Numbered from the stretch's first letter, positions 49,210 to 62,200 are shown. The stretch: DNA of 64,000 bases from Struthio camelus (GCF_040807025.1 NC_090942.1:200624747-200688746); one strand, 5' to 3'. Numbers and translations are program-made. The notes: generated from the sequence alone by a model not told the origin.

Positions 49210-50520
49210 CCCCGATCCTCTCTCTCTTATGTCTCCTTCTGCCATTTCCCTACCCTCATGTCTCTTAATTCCATACTACCTAAACTTAGCGTCGCAGCTG
49301 TTCACGCCTGTAAACAGGCCTCAGGATTCAAGCTGGTGAGATGTGAAAGATAAATGGTTAAGTCCCAGAAAAGAAAATTTGCTGTTCCACATCCAGTGGA
49401 GGTATACTCTGAAAGCCTTCATGTGAAGCTCTGAAAGGCTCCATCTGAAACTGGAGCCCAGACCTGAAGCCAGGTAGTAACAGGGAGAGACAGAAGGAGG
49501 GGAAGTGTGGACCAGAGCTCACAGGGAATATATCATGATGGTATTTTTGTTCTTCAGCATTAAAAAGAGAAAAGGAGATTGATTCAAGCCACAAATTAAA
49601 TCTTTTCTACAAGTTCTTCCTTAGAACCTTTTCTCCATACCATACCCTCCTTCCTCCCCCTCCCCTCAAGATTACAAGATTGTATATTATCTGCCCCAGA
49701 AAAAATAATAATTTGTCTTAAAAAAACAGGTAACAGGTTTTCTTCAATTGTTTGCAGAATAACATTCAATTTGACTTTCTCAGTCCCTAATTTCCACTCA
49801 GTTGCTGCTGTTAGACTTGTCAAAAAGCTTCAGAAAGGATTTCTTCAGTGATATAAATCACTCACATTTCTTAAACGTATTCATCCCACTCCTTTTCAAA
49901 GCACTACCCGTAAGCCACCCTACGTGTCTGTGTGCAGACCTGTATGTAAGCTAGTGAGCCACCCCAGCTCTCAGGAATGGAAATGTCAATGAGTCACTAG
50001 ACTTGCTGAAAGGAGGATATGTGCATCCAGCAGCCCACTCAGCACTGAGATACCTAAAAGGCTTGATTCAGGTGCCTAGTGTAGGTCTAGAACCATCTGA
50101 AATGTGCTGCGGTGTGGGGGACACCCTCAGAGGGGTGACAGAACTGACCCAGGCCCTGTCGAAAGCATTCCCCTTCTGGACTGGCATCTGCAGGCCAGAT
50201 GGGAAACTCTGAAGCATCCTAACCTGCATCTGCATTTTGTTAGGAGCTGCCAAATTCAATAGCCCAACAGAGGTGAGACTCCTGCAGCTCCATGTCCCCA
50301 CACCCAGCCTGGAGCAAGGCTGAGCGCGTATTGCCAATAGGTACGCATGCACACATACGCACCATACATATACATGTATACGTAGCTGGCCACATAGATC
50401 AACACAGACAGAAACAACAGCGCTCACACAGACACAGACAGCACCAGTGGCCTATCCTCTTTCCCATCTCTAGCTGATCAGGATGAAAGCCCATTAGCGG
50501 AAAAAATATATATAAATATA
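49210..50520. other. Intergenic DNA, nothing recognised
   Basis: No gene supported. A run of CACACA/CATATA-rich sequence at 50.34-50.44 kb leads into the minisatellite beyond. The 119-residue minus-strand frame (50068-50427) is an antisense reading of that simple sequence. Confidence 0.6.
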
Positions 50521-50529
50521 CACTATGAA

Positions 50530-51130
50530 TTCTTCCAGTAGCTGAGCTTAGACACTTGATCTATGTAGTAGATCCCCTGGTCTCCACAGCTGCTGGCACC
50601 AGGCCATATGAGCCCCTGTAGCCCACAGCCCCCTTCTGGTTGCTTGGACCCTTTCACACACGTATGTGGGCACATACACACTCATGCTCACACACTACGG
50701 ACCCCTGCAGTAGCTGGCCTTAGATACTCAGTCTACCCAGCAGGTGGACCCTACATTTCTGGTCTCCCAGTCGCCTCACGCACGCACACACATGTGTAGA
50801 CAGGTCTCTCAGGTGACCTCAGACCTCATGGTCTCTCCAGCAGTGTGCTGGGACTTCCTGGTTCCTCCAGTAGCCGACTCTCAAACCTCTGGTCTCTCTC
50901 GTATCCAGCCTGGACTCACAGCCACTCCAGTGCCTGGTTTCCAAGCCTCTTCTCCTGCTCATGGGTAGTCCAGCTTGATGTTCACTAGCAATCCAATACA
51001 CTGGCATCCACATCGCACAATGCACCCACATGCCGCTCTTTTCAGACACTGGCCCCACAGCCATATGAGTCCCATGACTTGTGGTCTCCACTCAGCTCCT
51101 GGCACTTAGACCTCCATACACAGGCATGCA
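50530..51130. repeat. Diverged minisatellite with 30-bp period and CA-rich inserts
   Basis: Five consecutive 30-bp units fit exactly at 50807, 50837, 50867, 50897 and 50927. They follow a rough consensus CCAGTAGCTGGCCTCAGACC then TCTGGTCTCT. More distant copies start at about 50535 and 50710 (CAGTAGCTGGCCTTAGATAC), separated by CA-rich stretches such as CACACACGTATG and GCACACACATGTG. CCATATGAG occurs at both about 50604 and 51062. Copies are well diverged, so expansion is old. The plus-strand frame at 50744-50968 is this repeat read through, not a gene. Confidence 0.65.
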
Positions 51131-51139
51131 CAGAACCCC

Positions 51140-52370
51140 CTCACCCAGGAAAATATCTAGAAATGGAGTTTAATGAGAAGAGAGGACAGACTGCAGGGAT
51201 AGGGTGCAAGGCACCCCCTCAGTCCCCATCAGCTGGTGGTGTCATTCCCGCCCCATGGGGCTGGTGGCTCCCCAGTGACAGCCCGAGGAGCCAGGCTGGA
51301 ACACTTTGTTTTCTCTAGATAGGTTATTGGGGTTTCTTCTCCGTCACTGTTCTCCTGTGCTCCTTCGTGTTCATGGAGATGAGATTTAATCACCCAACCT
51401 AACACTTTTAGGCAGCTGAATTCCACTGCAAATGCCAATCACGAAAATAATAGTTTCTGGAAAGCTGTGCCAAGTGCTTAGATCCTGAAAGATCTTTTTT
51501 ATTGTAATTACAACCTTGCATGATCTTTTCAAAGCAAATTGTTGTTTTTTTCAAGATCTGTGTCGCCCATCATCTGGCTAAAGTTTACTTCCGTTCCGCC
51601 ACACAGGCCAGCTGAGGTCTTTGCCATCTTTTCTCTCCCACCCTGCACAGGCTATGACCAGCCTCGACACTGAAACTGGCCTGTCCCCGGCACTTTTCAA
51701 GGAGTCTTCGATGTCCATCCATTCTCAGAGTAAAAACTTTAATTATAGTAATGCATACGCTTCTCAGACACATAACATCAGCTGGATCAGCCACATGCAC
51801 AGAGGCTTCCTGAACTAAGACTCTATTCTTTACTATGGATGAATGAAACTCACAGGTTTTAAGCTTTTTAATGTTTTAGTGCTAGCTTAAAAACTAATTT
51901 AATACTTAAACTGATGTTTTTGTCTTTCAAGGCCTTGGGTTTTATGCTGGAGTCCCACGAAAAGTAAACATTAGTTGTGAAATTTGACCCCAAATGCAAA
52001 AGAGGGTTTATTTCTTCATACATTAGAGCTGATTGCCTCTTTTTCCCTGATAGTCTAATTGATTATGATCATGCTAAGAGTCTCATGCAAAGGAGCAAAA
52101 CTGATCTCTGCCTGCAAACGTCCTTAAGAGATTTTGATAATACTTACCTACCTCTGAATTTTGCTATATACTGCTAAAAATGTGTCTCCTAGGAATTAAA
52201 AACAGTAAGCGGAACTGTCTTCAGACTTCATCTTTTTTGTCCTCACTTAAGAGACGGAAAGCCCTGACGAACCTCTTCAATGCTCTTGAAAAAACTGGAC
52301 AAAACTGCCACTCCAACTATAGCCCACACTTCAAATGGCCGTGAGATGGCCTTTTCTGAATGTTACATAG
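51140..52370. other. Intergenic DNA; AT-rich motif block at 51.48-51.56 kb
   Basis: No gene supported. The block at 51.48-51.56 kb contains TTTTTTATTGTAATTACAAC and CTTGCATGATCTTTTCAAAG, including a TGTAATTACA palindrome that is a strong homeodomain dimer-type site. The region at 51.7-51.8 kb (CTTTAATTATAGTAATGC) is similar in texture. Confidence 0.5.
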
Positions 52371-52379
52371 TTCAAGGAG

Positions 52380-53000
52380 GCAGTGAAGTGCTCGGTGGAA
52401 GATTTTGTATGGGAACTTTAACTTCCCATTCCATTTGACTTTTGGTCTTTAAAATACAGGTCAAATCAATGAATTTAATGAAGGCCGTGGAACACAAAGG
52501 CTTTGCCTTGCATTTTGACCTAGATAAAGGAGAGTCAGTCCAGGTCAAAAGGCTTTAGCAGCACTTTAAGTGGTTAGTACACAAATGTGACAGAATGTTT
52601 AGAATCTCGGAGACTTGCAAGACCCAGTGACAAGCCGTTAAAAGTATTTGAAATAGCTGCTTGAATGAACTTTGATAAGGTAGCGCTATTGTCTTCCATT
52701 GTTTCTTTCTTTTCATACCAAAGCACCCCCAAAAGAACAAGAGTCAATGAATGTATAATGCAGTCCCACTTTTACTGGATTTGGGGCTTCTTTTGGCCCT
52801 TTGGACTTTTTTGTGAGCTGTTTATGCCATTTTCATTCACTTCCCCACACTGAGCCTTTCTCAGATGCTAGTGATTAATGTGACTTGTCAGCAAGAGCTT
52901 TTAAAGTGCAATGATAATTTTGGCAGCTATAATGTGTCAATCGAACCTAAGATTAAGAACAAATTAAGATTAAATTTACTATTACTGAATCTTCCCGCAA
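52380..53000. promoter_or_regulatory. Candidate conserved non-coding element
   Basis: A repeat-free block with GTCAAATCAATGAATTTAAT, TTGACCTAGATAAAGG, GTGATTAATGTGACTTGTCA (TALE/MEIS-like TGACTTGTCA), TGTCAATCG and AAATTAAGATTAAATTTAC. Combined homeodomain, MEIS/PBX-like and SOX-like words suggest an enhancer about 39 kb upstream of GSX1. Conservation is not demonstrated. Confidence 0.3.
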
Positions 53001-53009
53001 GACGGAGCT

Positions 53010-54590
53010 AACATACATGGAAATGATGGGGATGCTTACAAGCTTCCATGCTACTGTTCTAGACACATTAGACACAACTAATATAGAACAACAGAGCTGT
53101 ATATTAAATTCTGGATTCATAACTTTCCTCTCACTGGGATAAAATAGTTTGGTGAGACTGTCAGATGCTTAACACAGATTGACATATTCTACACAGGCAA
53201 GCAAATTAGGTAGTTGAAACCAGTTTGCTCGTAAAGGTAAGTTTCTAATATCAGCAATAAATATATTTTAATGGTGCAAAGTATACTGTCAGAAAGCACA
53301 CAGTCGTGAAATCTGCCAGAAAACAAATCTCCATTTAAATACACAATTATTCCCCATTAGAGGAAAACATTTGTTTAAGAAAAAGTGATAAAATGTGCAA
53401 CAGTTCATTATGCAGGACAAAATTTGTGTAGAAAGACCAAAATCCTAGTTAATTTGTGCAAGGAAGAAAGGTTTAGTTTTGTTTCGCTTTTCAATTTTGT
53501 CGTAAAAAGTCTGCTTCTTGAAAGCTTTCCAGGCCAGAGATCAGGTTCCTCCTTTATAATGGGAGCTATTAATGTCTAAAACGGGCCACTAAAAAGAACC
53601 ACATGTCGATTTCACATGGTTTGATAGTTCCAAGATTTTGCTCACTGTGCTTTTGGGAGTTTTCTCAGTATTCTCTATAGCTAGATTTTTATTGTATTTT
53701 ACTCTTTTGTCTGGTTTTTGTGTTTGAAAATTTTCCCTTATTCATTGACCAGTAACTTTCTGTCACCCATCTTTGACTTTTCTTCTTACATCTGCATTAA
53801 AGCTGTCATTTACTTCTGCTTTTTCCCCTCTCTCCATATTTGACAGCAAAAGCCTTCATCAGCTTTTATCCCTTTTTGTTCACATTATGACATAACCTGC
53901 GCAAAGTGGCACAGCTCCCCAATTCTTGTATATAAAATTTGCAACATTTTTTGAGACGGGTCAATGCCCATTTTTGGGATCCTTTTCTTTATCTGAGTAC
54001 CGTGTTAAAACTTTTTGCAGATGTGAGCTATTCAGGAGCAGCCTGCGGCTGCATGCAGAGATGGGGAAAAGAAGAAAAGGCCTTCCTATTTTGTGATTGC
54101 CATAGTAACTCAAACATTGCCAGTGTGTTTGTGGGTTTGGTAGGCCATAGCCAGTGAATTTTATTTCCTGTGCAATCAAGCCCTCTACTGGAGATCATGG
54201 CTTGTATGACACAGGGTTACAGAGAGGACAGTGTGCTTGTTAGGCCTGGTATTAAGCATTTCACTTTAAAATAATACCCATTTGTATCCATTTTGTTCAA
54301 CATAACAACAGCTGCTGTCCTTGGGATGACAGGCTTGCCTTTTTAGCCAAAGTCTCATATGACATTTATGAATGAGGCAGACTCCATTCAATTTCAGTTT
54401 GAATTCACAGTGCTTATTTTTGGTTGTTTGATTCTTTTTTTTTAAGCATGTAGCGAAAGTCAGTATTGTTCCTATAATTATATTCAGAGTTTATGGCAGG
54501 GGAAAATTCAGCTTTATTTGGGGTGTCCAATTATCACTTTCTTTTGGGGGAGACTAGGTTAAAAAAAAAAAGAAAGAGAAAAAAAGAAAG
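53010..54590. other. Intergenic DNA, AT-rich, no supported gene
   Basis: No gene or recognised repeat. The segment at 54.24-54.44 kb (TATTAAGCATTTCACTTTAA, ACAACAGCTGCTGTCC) has enhancer-like texture with a CAGCTG E-box. An A/G-rich tract (54559-54591) abuts the repeat that follows. Confidence 0.5.
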
Positions 54591-54603
54591 CATCTTTCTT
54601 AAG

Positions 54604-54740
54604 TATAATGGAAGCCTTTTATTAGGCCAACAGATAGAGCTGGGGAAACCATACAAGCTTTCAGGCACAGGAGCTTTTCTTCAGATCTGAAGCAGGAGCA
54701 GCAAACTGCCAGCTAATACAGATTGAGAAGGTTTCTGCTT
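54604..54740 (+). mobile_element. Ancient interspersed repeat (sauropsid family, not named)
   Basis: The order CTTTTATTAGGCCAACAGAT, ATACAAGCTTTCAGGCACAG and GAGCTTTTCTTCAGATCTGA resembles a repeat I recall as abundant in turtle, crocodile and bird DNA (TTATTGGACCAAC, then CAAGCTTTCGAGC, then AGCTCTTCTTCAGGTCTG). I do not recall its family name with certainty, so none is given. About 130 bp are recognisable, with roughly one substitution every five to six bases by eye. Confidence 0.55.
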
Positions 54741-54749
54741 CCATTCCAA

Positions 54750-57700
54750 GTGGGCAGCAGGGCTTGCGGCTCCAAAAGCTTGCCTGTTTTCCCAGGCTTT
54801 GGCAGATAGACCTATCCCTACAAACGTCTCCCTCTCCTTGCTTACACCCCACACTGTCCCAGCCATGCATCTGCTACTTTAAATCCCTCCACTGTCCATG
54901 GCTGAACCCAGTGGCAGCAGCTCCGCAGACCTCAGCTCCTGGCCACCTGCTGCAGTGGTTCCTATCAGAGGACTGGAGAAAGATGCACTGATGCAGGACA
55001 AGGAGAAGAATACCAGCTACGGGGAGGCTCCTTCAATCTTCTGATTTCAAAGGGAGTTCAATTTTCTGCTACTTGATGGTCCTGCTATCTACTAAGCTCA
55101 TCAGGGCTGTAGTGAAAGGATTGGCGCATCAGAGCAATAGTGATGAGGTTGAGGGGCAACTCCATTCTGTCTTTTTCCTTCTTCCAGTAAGAAAAGGGTT
55201 GGTCTGTATTTTTCCTGAACCAAGTAAATAACTGAGGACCACACTGTTCTTGACAGTAAGTTTTCCACATGGAGGAAGCTGGGGAGCTCTGCAGCTGTGC
55301 ATCTCATTGCCTTTGGTCCAACTGAGCACTCAGGCTGGTTCCTGCTAAGCACAGAACCTTCCCATTTTAATCAGACAGCAATTGCACTTCTACCTGAGAT
55401 TAAGCAAACAAGCGAGGCAAAAGTGAATCCAGCCCTTCGCTGCATTTTCCTACCGTTGCTCTGTGAATGGGAGAACATTAGCCTCCTTTCTCCATCCGCA
55501 TCCCTCACAAAGCAGGCAGGGAGCTCTGTAGCCAAGGCTGTGCTGAGGAACTCGTGACATGTGTGCAAGTCTCAAGTGTCCCACCAGATCCTCTCCTGAC
55601 TTCCTAGTTCCCATGGTAGGACTTTGCTCAGAGAAGTAGAATAGACACCCAAAACTTTTCTGATGCATCTCTCCAACCTAAGGGTCTGCATTTTCTAAAG
55701 TCTTTTTCATGAAGACTTCCAATTCATGCAAATACCAGTGAAAGTACTTAAAATTTGCCACTTTATGAAAGCTGAAAGGGAAACCTCCCTTTTCTAAAGC
55801 CAGGGTGAAGTTTGGCTGTCTTTTCCTTGAAATATTTGCTAGAGGAGACAGTTGCCCTGATCTTTCACCCTCACTGAAGTTAATATTTACTAGCTTCAGT
55901 GATCCAGGACAGTGGCATGAAGTAGTTAGATGGAGTCTACTTATTTGTGCAGGTGATCCTCCTGTGGCATCTTACAGCTGCCTAGAGAAGAAGCAAGATG
56001 GAGTGGGAGGAACAAGGGTGCTCTTGGGGACACAGGTGCATTAAGGACCTTTGATCCTGTTTGAAAGAGAGAAAATATTCCTTTCAAATTCATACAATTA
56101 GAGAAGCTCTCTCCTTTACTGTGCTGCTGTTACCATGCCAAAAACATTTTTCAATCCTACATCACAAAAGTGATTTCAAGTCAGCTAGGACCTGAAAACT
56201 TCACTGAGTGGTAGGTCTCAAATGAACAGGTATGAGACCCACTTGTGATCTCATAGCAGTTACAGTCTAATTCATACACACGAATGGGAAACATTTCATT
56301 CACCACGCTCTTTCCCTTTCACTCCAGCACTCTAGCCTTTCAAAACTGCCTTTTCCATACACTTCACCTTTCTTAATACCATGTACTAATGCCTTCAGAG
56401 TCCAATTCCTGAATTGCTAGCAAGCTAGAGGAAAAGACAGCTGAGATTGCACTTATATTCTTATGAGCATTGGAAATGAAATAAAATTATTAGCTTTCTT
56501 ACAGAGCCTGAAGATATGACATAATATTCAAAATCATTGTTATCTAAAGCTGCTGATTTGAAAAGGGAATTTTCCTGTAACTGATATGTCATTAAGAGAT
56601 CTGCAAATTTTTTTGTTTTGTCTTTATATTCTGGAGTGGATTTACAGCTGTGAGATTTATAGGTATGTCCCATACCACCATATGGATTCAACCATAACCA
56701 GGATGGAGTTCAACCATAACTATTACCAAGATGAGCTTTCCATCACTGAAAAGGTTGGTCTAAACTGACATCATCCACTAGCGCTCATTATGTTTTCCTG
56801 TGCATGGTGGTGCACTCAGAGCTGACAATTTCTACAGCTACTCAGCTACATAAACCCTGGAAACCCAGCACCCTGTGCGACAGGGAATTCACCGATTTAC
56901 CTTGTGGCCCCCTGCTTCCCCCAGTGGGCACTTAGAAGTTGGGCTGCTAAGAACCAGAACAAGGATAAGGATCATTTCTCACGCTGACTTGCTAGGTGAG
57001 ACTCTAGAAAAACATCCCCAATCCCATTCACTGAAGGATCAGCCTTTTTTCCCTCCCAAAAATAAATGATTCAAGCTGATTGTATAATGCGGAAAATAAA
57101 GTCATGTACATTAGGATGATAGAGTGGCTGATCATCTTAAGTCTCTCTTTTCCATGAAGCATCTGCTTTCAGATTGAAAAAGTTAAACTTTATATTCAGA
57201 TATCTCCCTGATAATAAGCAAACAGGGGATTATGAGCCTTTAATTATGGGCCTTTTCCAGCTTCTTTGGGATTTTGATGTCTTTGCAAAATATTTCCAAC
57301 AAAACTGTATATTTTAATGAAAAAAATTCCTAGAGTGACCAGCAGATTTGAAACCTACTCTGCACTGAGTAGATTCATTCAAGTTCACCAGACATGAGGA
57401 GTATACCTTTGGACTAGAAGGACTGAGGCAGCATGGGTCATGTAGAGCAGCACTTTGGAAGCTTTTCAGACCATGGGCTTCTTGCAGCTCTGATCTTTAT
57501 TGTGCATTTTCCTCAACAAAGTGAAAGGGAATTACAGTCTTGCACTGCTGCACAGACATCTGAAGAAGTATTTAGGTCCATGATTACTCACGCGAGGCTG
57601 AAATCAGGCAAATGAATGGAAAATGTAAATGTAACACAGAACATGCTTCAGATGTGAATCATGACCTCGTGCTTCATGCGAGAGCACCTCTGTCATTTGC

Positions 57701-58010
57701 ACGTGGGGTGAACGTGATGTCTGCTCAGCAATCCGGTCAGAGCAGATGTGGTTGGTCACTCTGCTCTCTGACTGGACAGTGCTGCAGCCCATGGCCTGCG
57801 GCCTTAGTTTCTGTTGCCAAACAAACCAATATTGTAACCACTTGCACGCAAGAGAACCACAGACAATAAGGCAGGAGCATCATGAAATGCTGCCTAGTTT
57901 ATCTCTCTGACTTAGGGCAGGACCTATGAATCCTAATGACCAGATTTTGCCCTGAGGTGAATTCACACTGATCTCGGAAAGTCTCATATGCCACCTAGAG
58001 AAAGAATTTT
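54750..58010. other. Intergenic DNA, no supported gene
   Basis: Frames at 55.1-55.7 kb overlap in several phases on both strands without domains. The stretch at 57.05-57.35 kb is AT-rich, with TTTAATTATGGGCC and ATATTTTAATG, and may be regulatory. Nothing else is recognised. Confidence 0.55.
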
Positions 58011-58017
58011 CTCATCC

Positions 58018-58147
58018 CATCTGGATGTGATCCTGGGCAACATGCTGTAGAGGACCCTGCTTGAGCAGGGAGGTTGGACCAGATGATCTCCAGAGGTCCC
58101 TTCCAACCTAAACGATTCTGTGATTCTGTGACTGTGATTCTGTGATT
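58018..58147 (+). mobile_element. CR1 LINE 3' end with octamer tail
   Basis: The block GTGATCCTGGGCAACATGCT, then GACCCTGCTTGAGCAGGG, GGTTGGACCAGATGATCTCC and AGAGGTCCCTTCCAACCTAA matches the avian CR1 3' end closely. It finishes in repeated ATTCTGTG octamers (58112-58147), the CR1 signature used in place of a poly(A) tail. The copy is 5'-truncated to about 130 bp and lies on the plus strand, opposite to the copy at 49.1 kb. It looks less diverged than the other repeats here and is the strongest single clue that the DNA is avian. Confidence 0.93.
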
Positions 58148-58696
58148 AAAGAAATGATGTCTGCCTTTTGTATTCCGGTGACCTCTGTGCTCTTCCGAAA
58201 GATCCACTTCACCTTTTCATCTCTCCCTCCTCCTGTCACAAACCTGCAAGCCCATTAGGCTAGGCATCATTTAAAAAAGCAGCATCACCATGGTGTCATG
58301 TTTGACTTTACAGTCAAATCTTCATATGTTTCCCGACTTCCACTACAAGGAATTATTATTTTTTTCTTTTTTTGTCAGTACTATTGCAGGTAAAAAACAC
58401 TATGGGGTTGGCATTCTTTTATGGTATCCATTGTCTACACAGAGTGAAACCAGCCCTATTGCAATACAAGCTTCACCTACAATAAATCATCGTACAATAC
58501 AATAATGTAACATTCGGATGCTAAGTTGAGTGCCATTACAGTATTGCCAAAGTCTTATAATGACACTGGTACAATACTATGAATAGTCTTCAGAAAGTAA
58601 AAACATTAAGGATTGAACTTTGTTGAACTTTAAGGATAAAAGAAACTACAAAACAGCTTCACTTCTAATTTTCACCAGAATGAATTTGCAATAACT

Positions 58697-58724
58697 CTGA
58701 TGCACAGATGCTGATGCACAGATG
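58697..58724. repeat. Perfect 14-bp tandem duplication
   Basis: CTGATGCACAGATG occurs twice head to tail with no mismatch, indicating a recent local duplication. Confidence 0.9.
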
Positions 58725-59188
58725 CAAGCAGGAAATTCTTCCAAAGTGCCACACTTTTGAAATAACTATTATTTTTTAATAGTCAGTCAAATAGAGTGGT
58801 GCATGAAAGTCCACTGTTGTAGAAGACTTTATTTTCATGCCGTGTCACACCATGCTTACATATGTTAATTGAAAAAGAATTTCACAATTTTTTTCTATAT
58901 GGGTGTTAATTTGTAAGTTGTACAGGCCCAAGAGATTCAATTTTTTTCTGAAAGGAGCTGTTTTTTATCACAGTCACGCCTACAAACATGGTTCAGGTTT
59001 GTTGAGGCTGTCCTCTTTCCAGTGAACACGTGGTGATTCACTGGCCAGAAACAGGTGCTGAGCCCAGGCCTTGCCCTTCATACAGTCAATGAATTCGGGT
59101 GGTAGGAGCATACAGTTGCCTTCAGAAACAAGTTATAAATATTACAATCCAGAGAGTGGTGACCTTTGAAATAGTGATGCAATATGTC

Positions 59189-59216
<28 letters not shown>
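59189..59216. repeat. (AT)14 microsatellite
   Basis: An uninterrupted run of 14 AT units. Perfect dinucleotide arrays of this length are usually polymorphic. Confidence 0.95.
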
Positions 59217-59219
<3 letters not shown>

Positions 59220-62200
59220 CAAATCTACTACGGAGGAATATACTCTCCCTCCAGAAAAGTTCTAGATATCTAGAAAAAATATCTTTAAATTGTGCACAGA
59301 GTGCTGAATCCTCTTCTAAGGAGGATGCTGAAGCAGATCAGGTCTTGCCCTCAAGGTGCGTATGGCTAAAGCAGCAGGGGAATTTCCAGTCTTTTTCACA
59401 GTAGTGGTCCTATGAAGATTAACAGTGACTCCTAAAATATACAGACGTTACAGGGAAAATCCACTCTGTTAACCTCACAATTCATGAGACAAAACAGCAG
59501 TCTAAGCTGCTTCTGCCACTTTATCTTTTACAGACAGAAGGCTGCAAAGGGACTGAACCTCAATAAAGGCTTCACTGCATTGTTACATTGCCAGGTACTT
59601 TACGTGATATAAGCACAACGAAAGCAAAATAAAACATGTAGCCAACTCATCCTCGACAAGGGACACTATGCACAGCTTCATTGCCCCTGCTTAAGCAAGC
59701 CGCTCAGACAAGACAGCTAAAAGCATAAGAGAGAGGAGAAAATTGCTTGTGCTACCCATGGCATTTCTCTAGCTGTCTCTGGCCCAGGAAGGGTTAAATG
59801 CTTTGTGGTGAGGTGGGACAAACTTCACTTAAACTCAATTCTGTGGTGTGAGCGTGATTGTTTTGACACCTGCACTATGTGAGGGATGGCATGGTCTCCT
59901 TTGTTGCTTATAATGGCACATCTTCATTATTGTTCTAATACTCTTAAAAAAAAAAAAATCCCTAATCTTTCTGTGGTGCCAATGACTGTAACAATGCTGG
60001 GACGTTTTATTTTTCCCCTTGCTCTCTCTTTCCCTTAACCCTCTATTGTTGCCATAGCCACGATGGTGCAGTACTGCTGGTTCAGGGTAGTTTCTGTACT
60101 GTACCGCCCTGAGCTTATTGTTTAAATCTTTATTATTCAACTGTTCTGAAGATTTACATTTTTAATGGCTCATTTATGTAATCCCATAAATAAAGTAGCA
60201 GAAAAGCATCCCACACAAATGAGTGAATTGGGGTTTGAAAAAAGCTGCTGAAGCAGGTCACTCAGGGTCTCAGCTGCGGGGCCTTGATTGGTATCAGCGA
60301 TATAGCCACTGTGGCAATGGACTTAAGACCACCCAGTCAGCCCCAAAATGGTGCATTACCAAGGAATAGTGGAATGGTGCTATAGTTCAATCTCCCCTAT
60401 TTATCAGGGAGCAGAGTTCTGCTGCAAAAACCATTTCAGTCTCAGACTCATTTACCTTATTGCTTTGACAGCTGCACCTCTCCCGCAGTAAAGTTTAGAT
60501 GATTAGCTTTTCCCTACTAGCAGCTGATGTTGATAGTTTTTTTTCTTAACCAGCATATTCCTGGGGCTGATAAATTCCCTCTAAAGAGGCGGTGAATTCA
60601 AGCACCTGCCTGAAGAATTTGTTTTATAAACCGAACACTGAGATGGAGATATGTTCTAACAATTCGCTTTTAAGCTTCTCACCAGTATTCCCCTCGCCTG
60701 CTCCCTCCCCACGTACAAATCCTCCGCAAACTGTAAATCCTTTGAGAAGGGTGAAAGCATTTGTGGTAAGAGTCCTGCTAATGAAGCACAGAGAAGATAT
60801 TTTGTTTCCAGTAAGTCCTCGCCTTTCAAAGTAGATTTTTAGTTAACATCTCCAAGAGCAGAGGCACAGGCACTGTGTGTCCTGAGGAGTCTTTGTCTTA
60901 GGGCATTTATTTCCCCTCCAGAAGCATGCTGCTGTAGGAGACGGGTATCAGCAGAGGGCTGAATGCTCCACACCTTCGACACTTAGAGTAGTCGATGGAG
61001 AAGTCCATTGGGAGATTCCTAATGACAGAAACCTACCGAGCTCGATCTCATCTGCTCAGCACCATCTTCAGCTGAGGCCGCAGCCCTCCTCACCAGTAAG
61101 GTTAGAATAATTAAATAAATAAACACTACCCCACTGGTGTTTGTATTACTTGTCTTAGAAAAGCATTTATGGAGGTCAGCCAAGACTGGACCCATGTTAT
61201 TTTGAGTGCAGAAATAAAGAGATTGCTTCTGGTCCTGAAGAACTTGTGCTGCGCCCAGTCCAGACCACCCAACAACAGCACAACTACACTGTTGCTTTTG
61301 CAGTCCTTTCCCCAAGAAGGACAGAAGCACAGGCAGGCAAAGAACCTCCCTTCAGATCACCCTGGCCCTGTCTGCGTTAGTCAGCCAAATGGGGCCGGGG
61401 CCTGGGTGCTCTCACTGTTGAATTTTTAGCACAGCCCCTGGCACAGTTTTGGCCTCAGCCAGGTAATACCCTCCCAGTCGGTGCCCAGGCCCAGCATACC
61501 CCAGGGACCGCTCCCGCTTGGCCCCTTGGATGTGGCTGCTCTGCTTGCGGACAGCTGAGGGATTCGGGTTCAGGCACGCAGACGTGAGCCGCAGCATATC
61601 AGGCAGCCCTGGGCTGGGGAACCGGTCCTGCCCCATTTTATTTATTAGCGCAGACATAACTGCAATGCTGGCTCTCAGCATGAATCCACATTGCCTGGGC
61701 AGCTGAGGGGCTCCATGTGCGCAGGCAGGTCATGGCAAGCTGGGATAAGTGAGGACACAGCAAGATAAGCTGGCGCTGCAGGGTAGGCAGGGATGGCTAC
61801 CATGGGGTACCCCACAGCTGTTTTGCAGCAGGAGGGCTTTGCCCTTCTCCTCCCAGGGAGCTCATCTGGGGGCTCCAATTGGTGCGGGGCACTGGGGGAG
61901 CCGTTTGCTGTCCTCCAAACTGGGAGGCGGATGCCTCCACAGGCTGCACGCTGGCAGGTGAGCGGACAGCAACGTCCCTCCATGGAGCTCACGGACCTAC
62001 CAAATGCCTAGGGCCCAGCCTCGTCTTTGACAGCGCCTGTTTCCCAAACAATGCTTCCTGAGAGTAATGAGCACCAGCCTGCCCTTGACACAGGAGGGAT
62101 GGATCAGGTCCTCACACTGCTTATTCCAACGCATCTGCATCTGCTCTGGTGGCCTCCTGAAGCACAAGCATCCACCGGTGGCAGCACTACCCATCCACCC

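Noticed and set aside
50744-50968. 74-residue frame across the 30-bp repeat
   Set aside because: A 30-bp period keeps phase (10 codons), so an open frame is expected. The decoded repeats are not conserved with each other at protein level.
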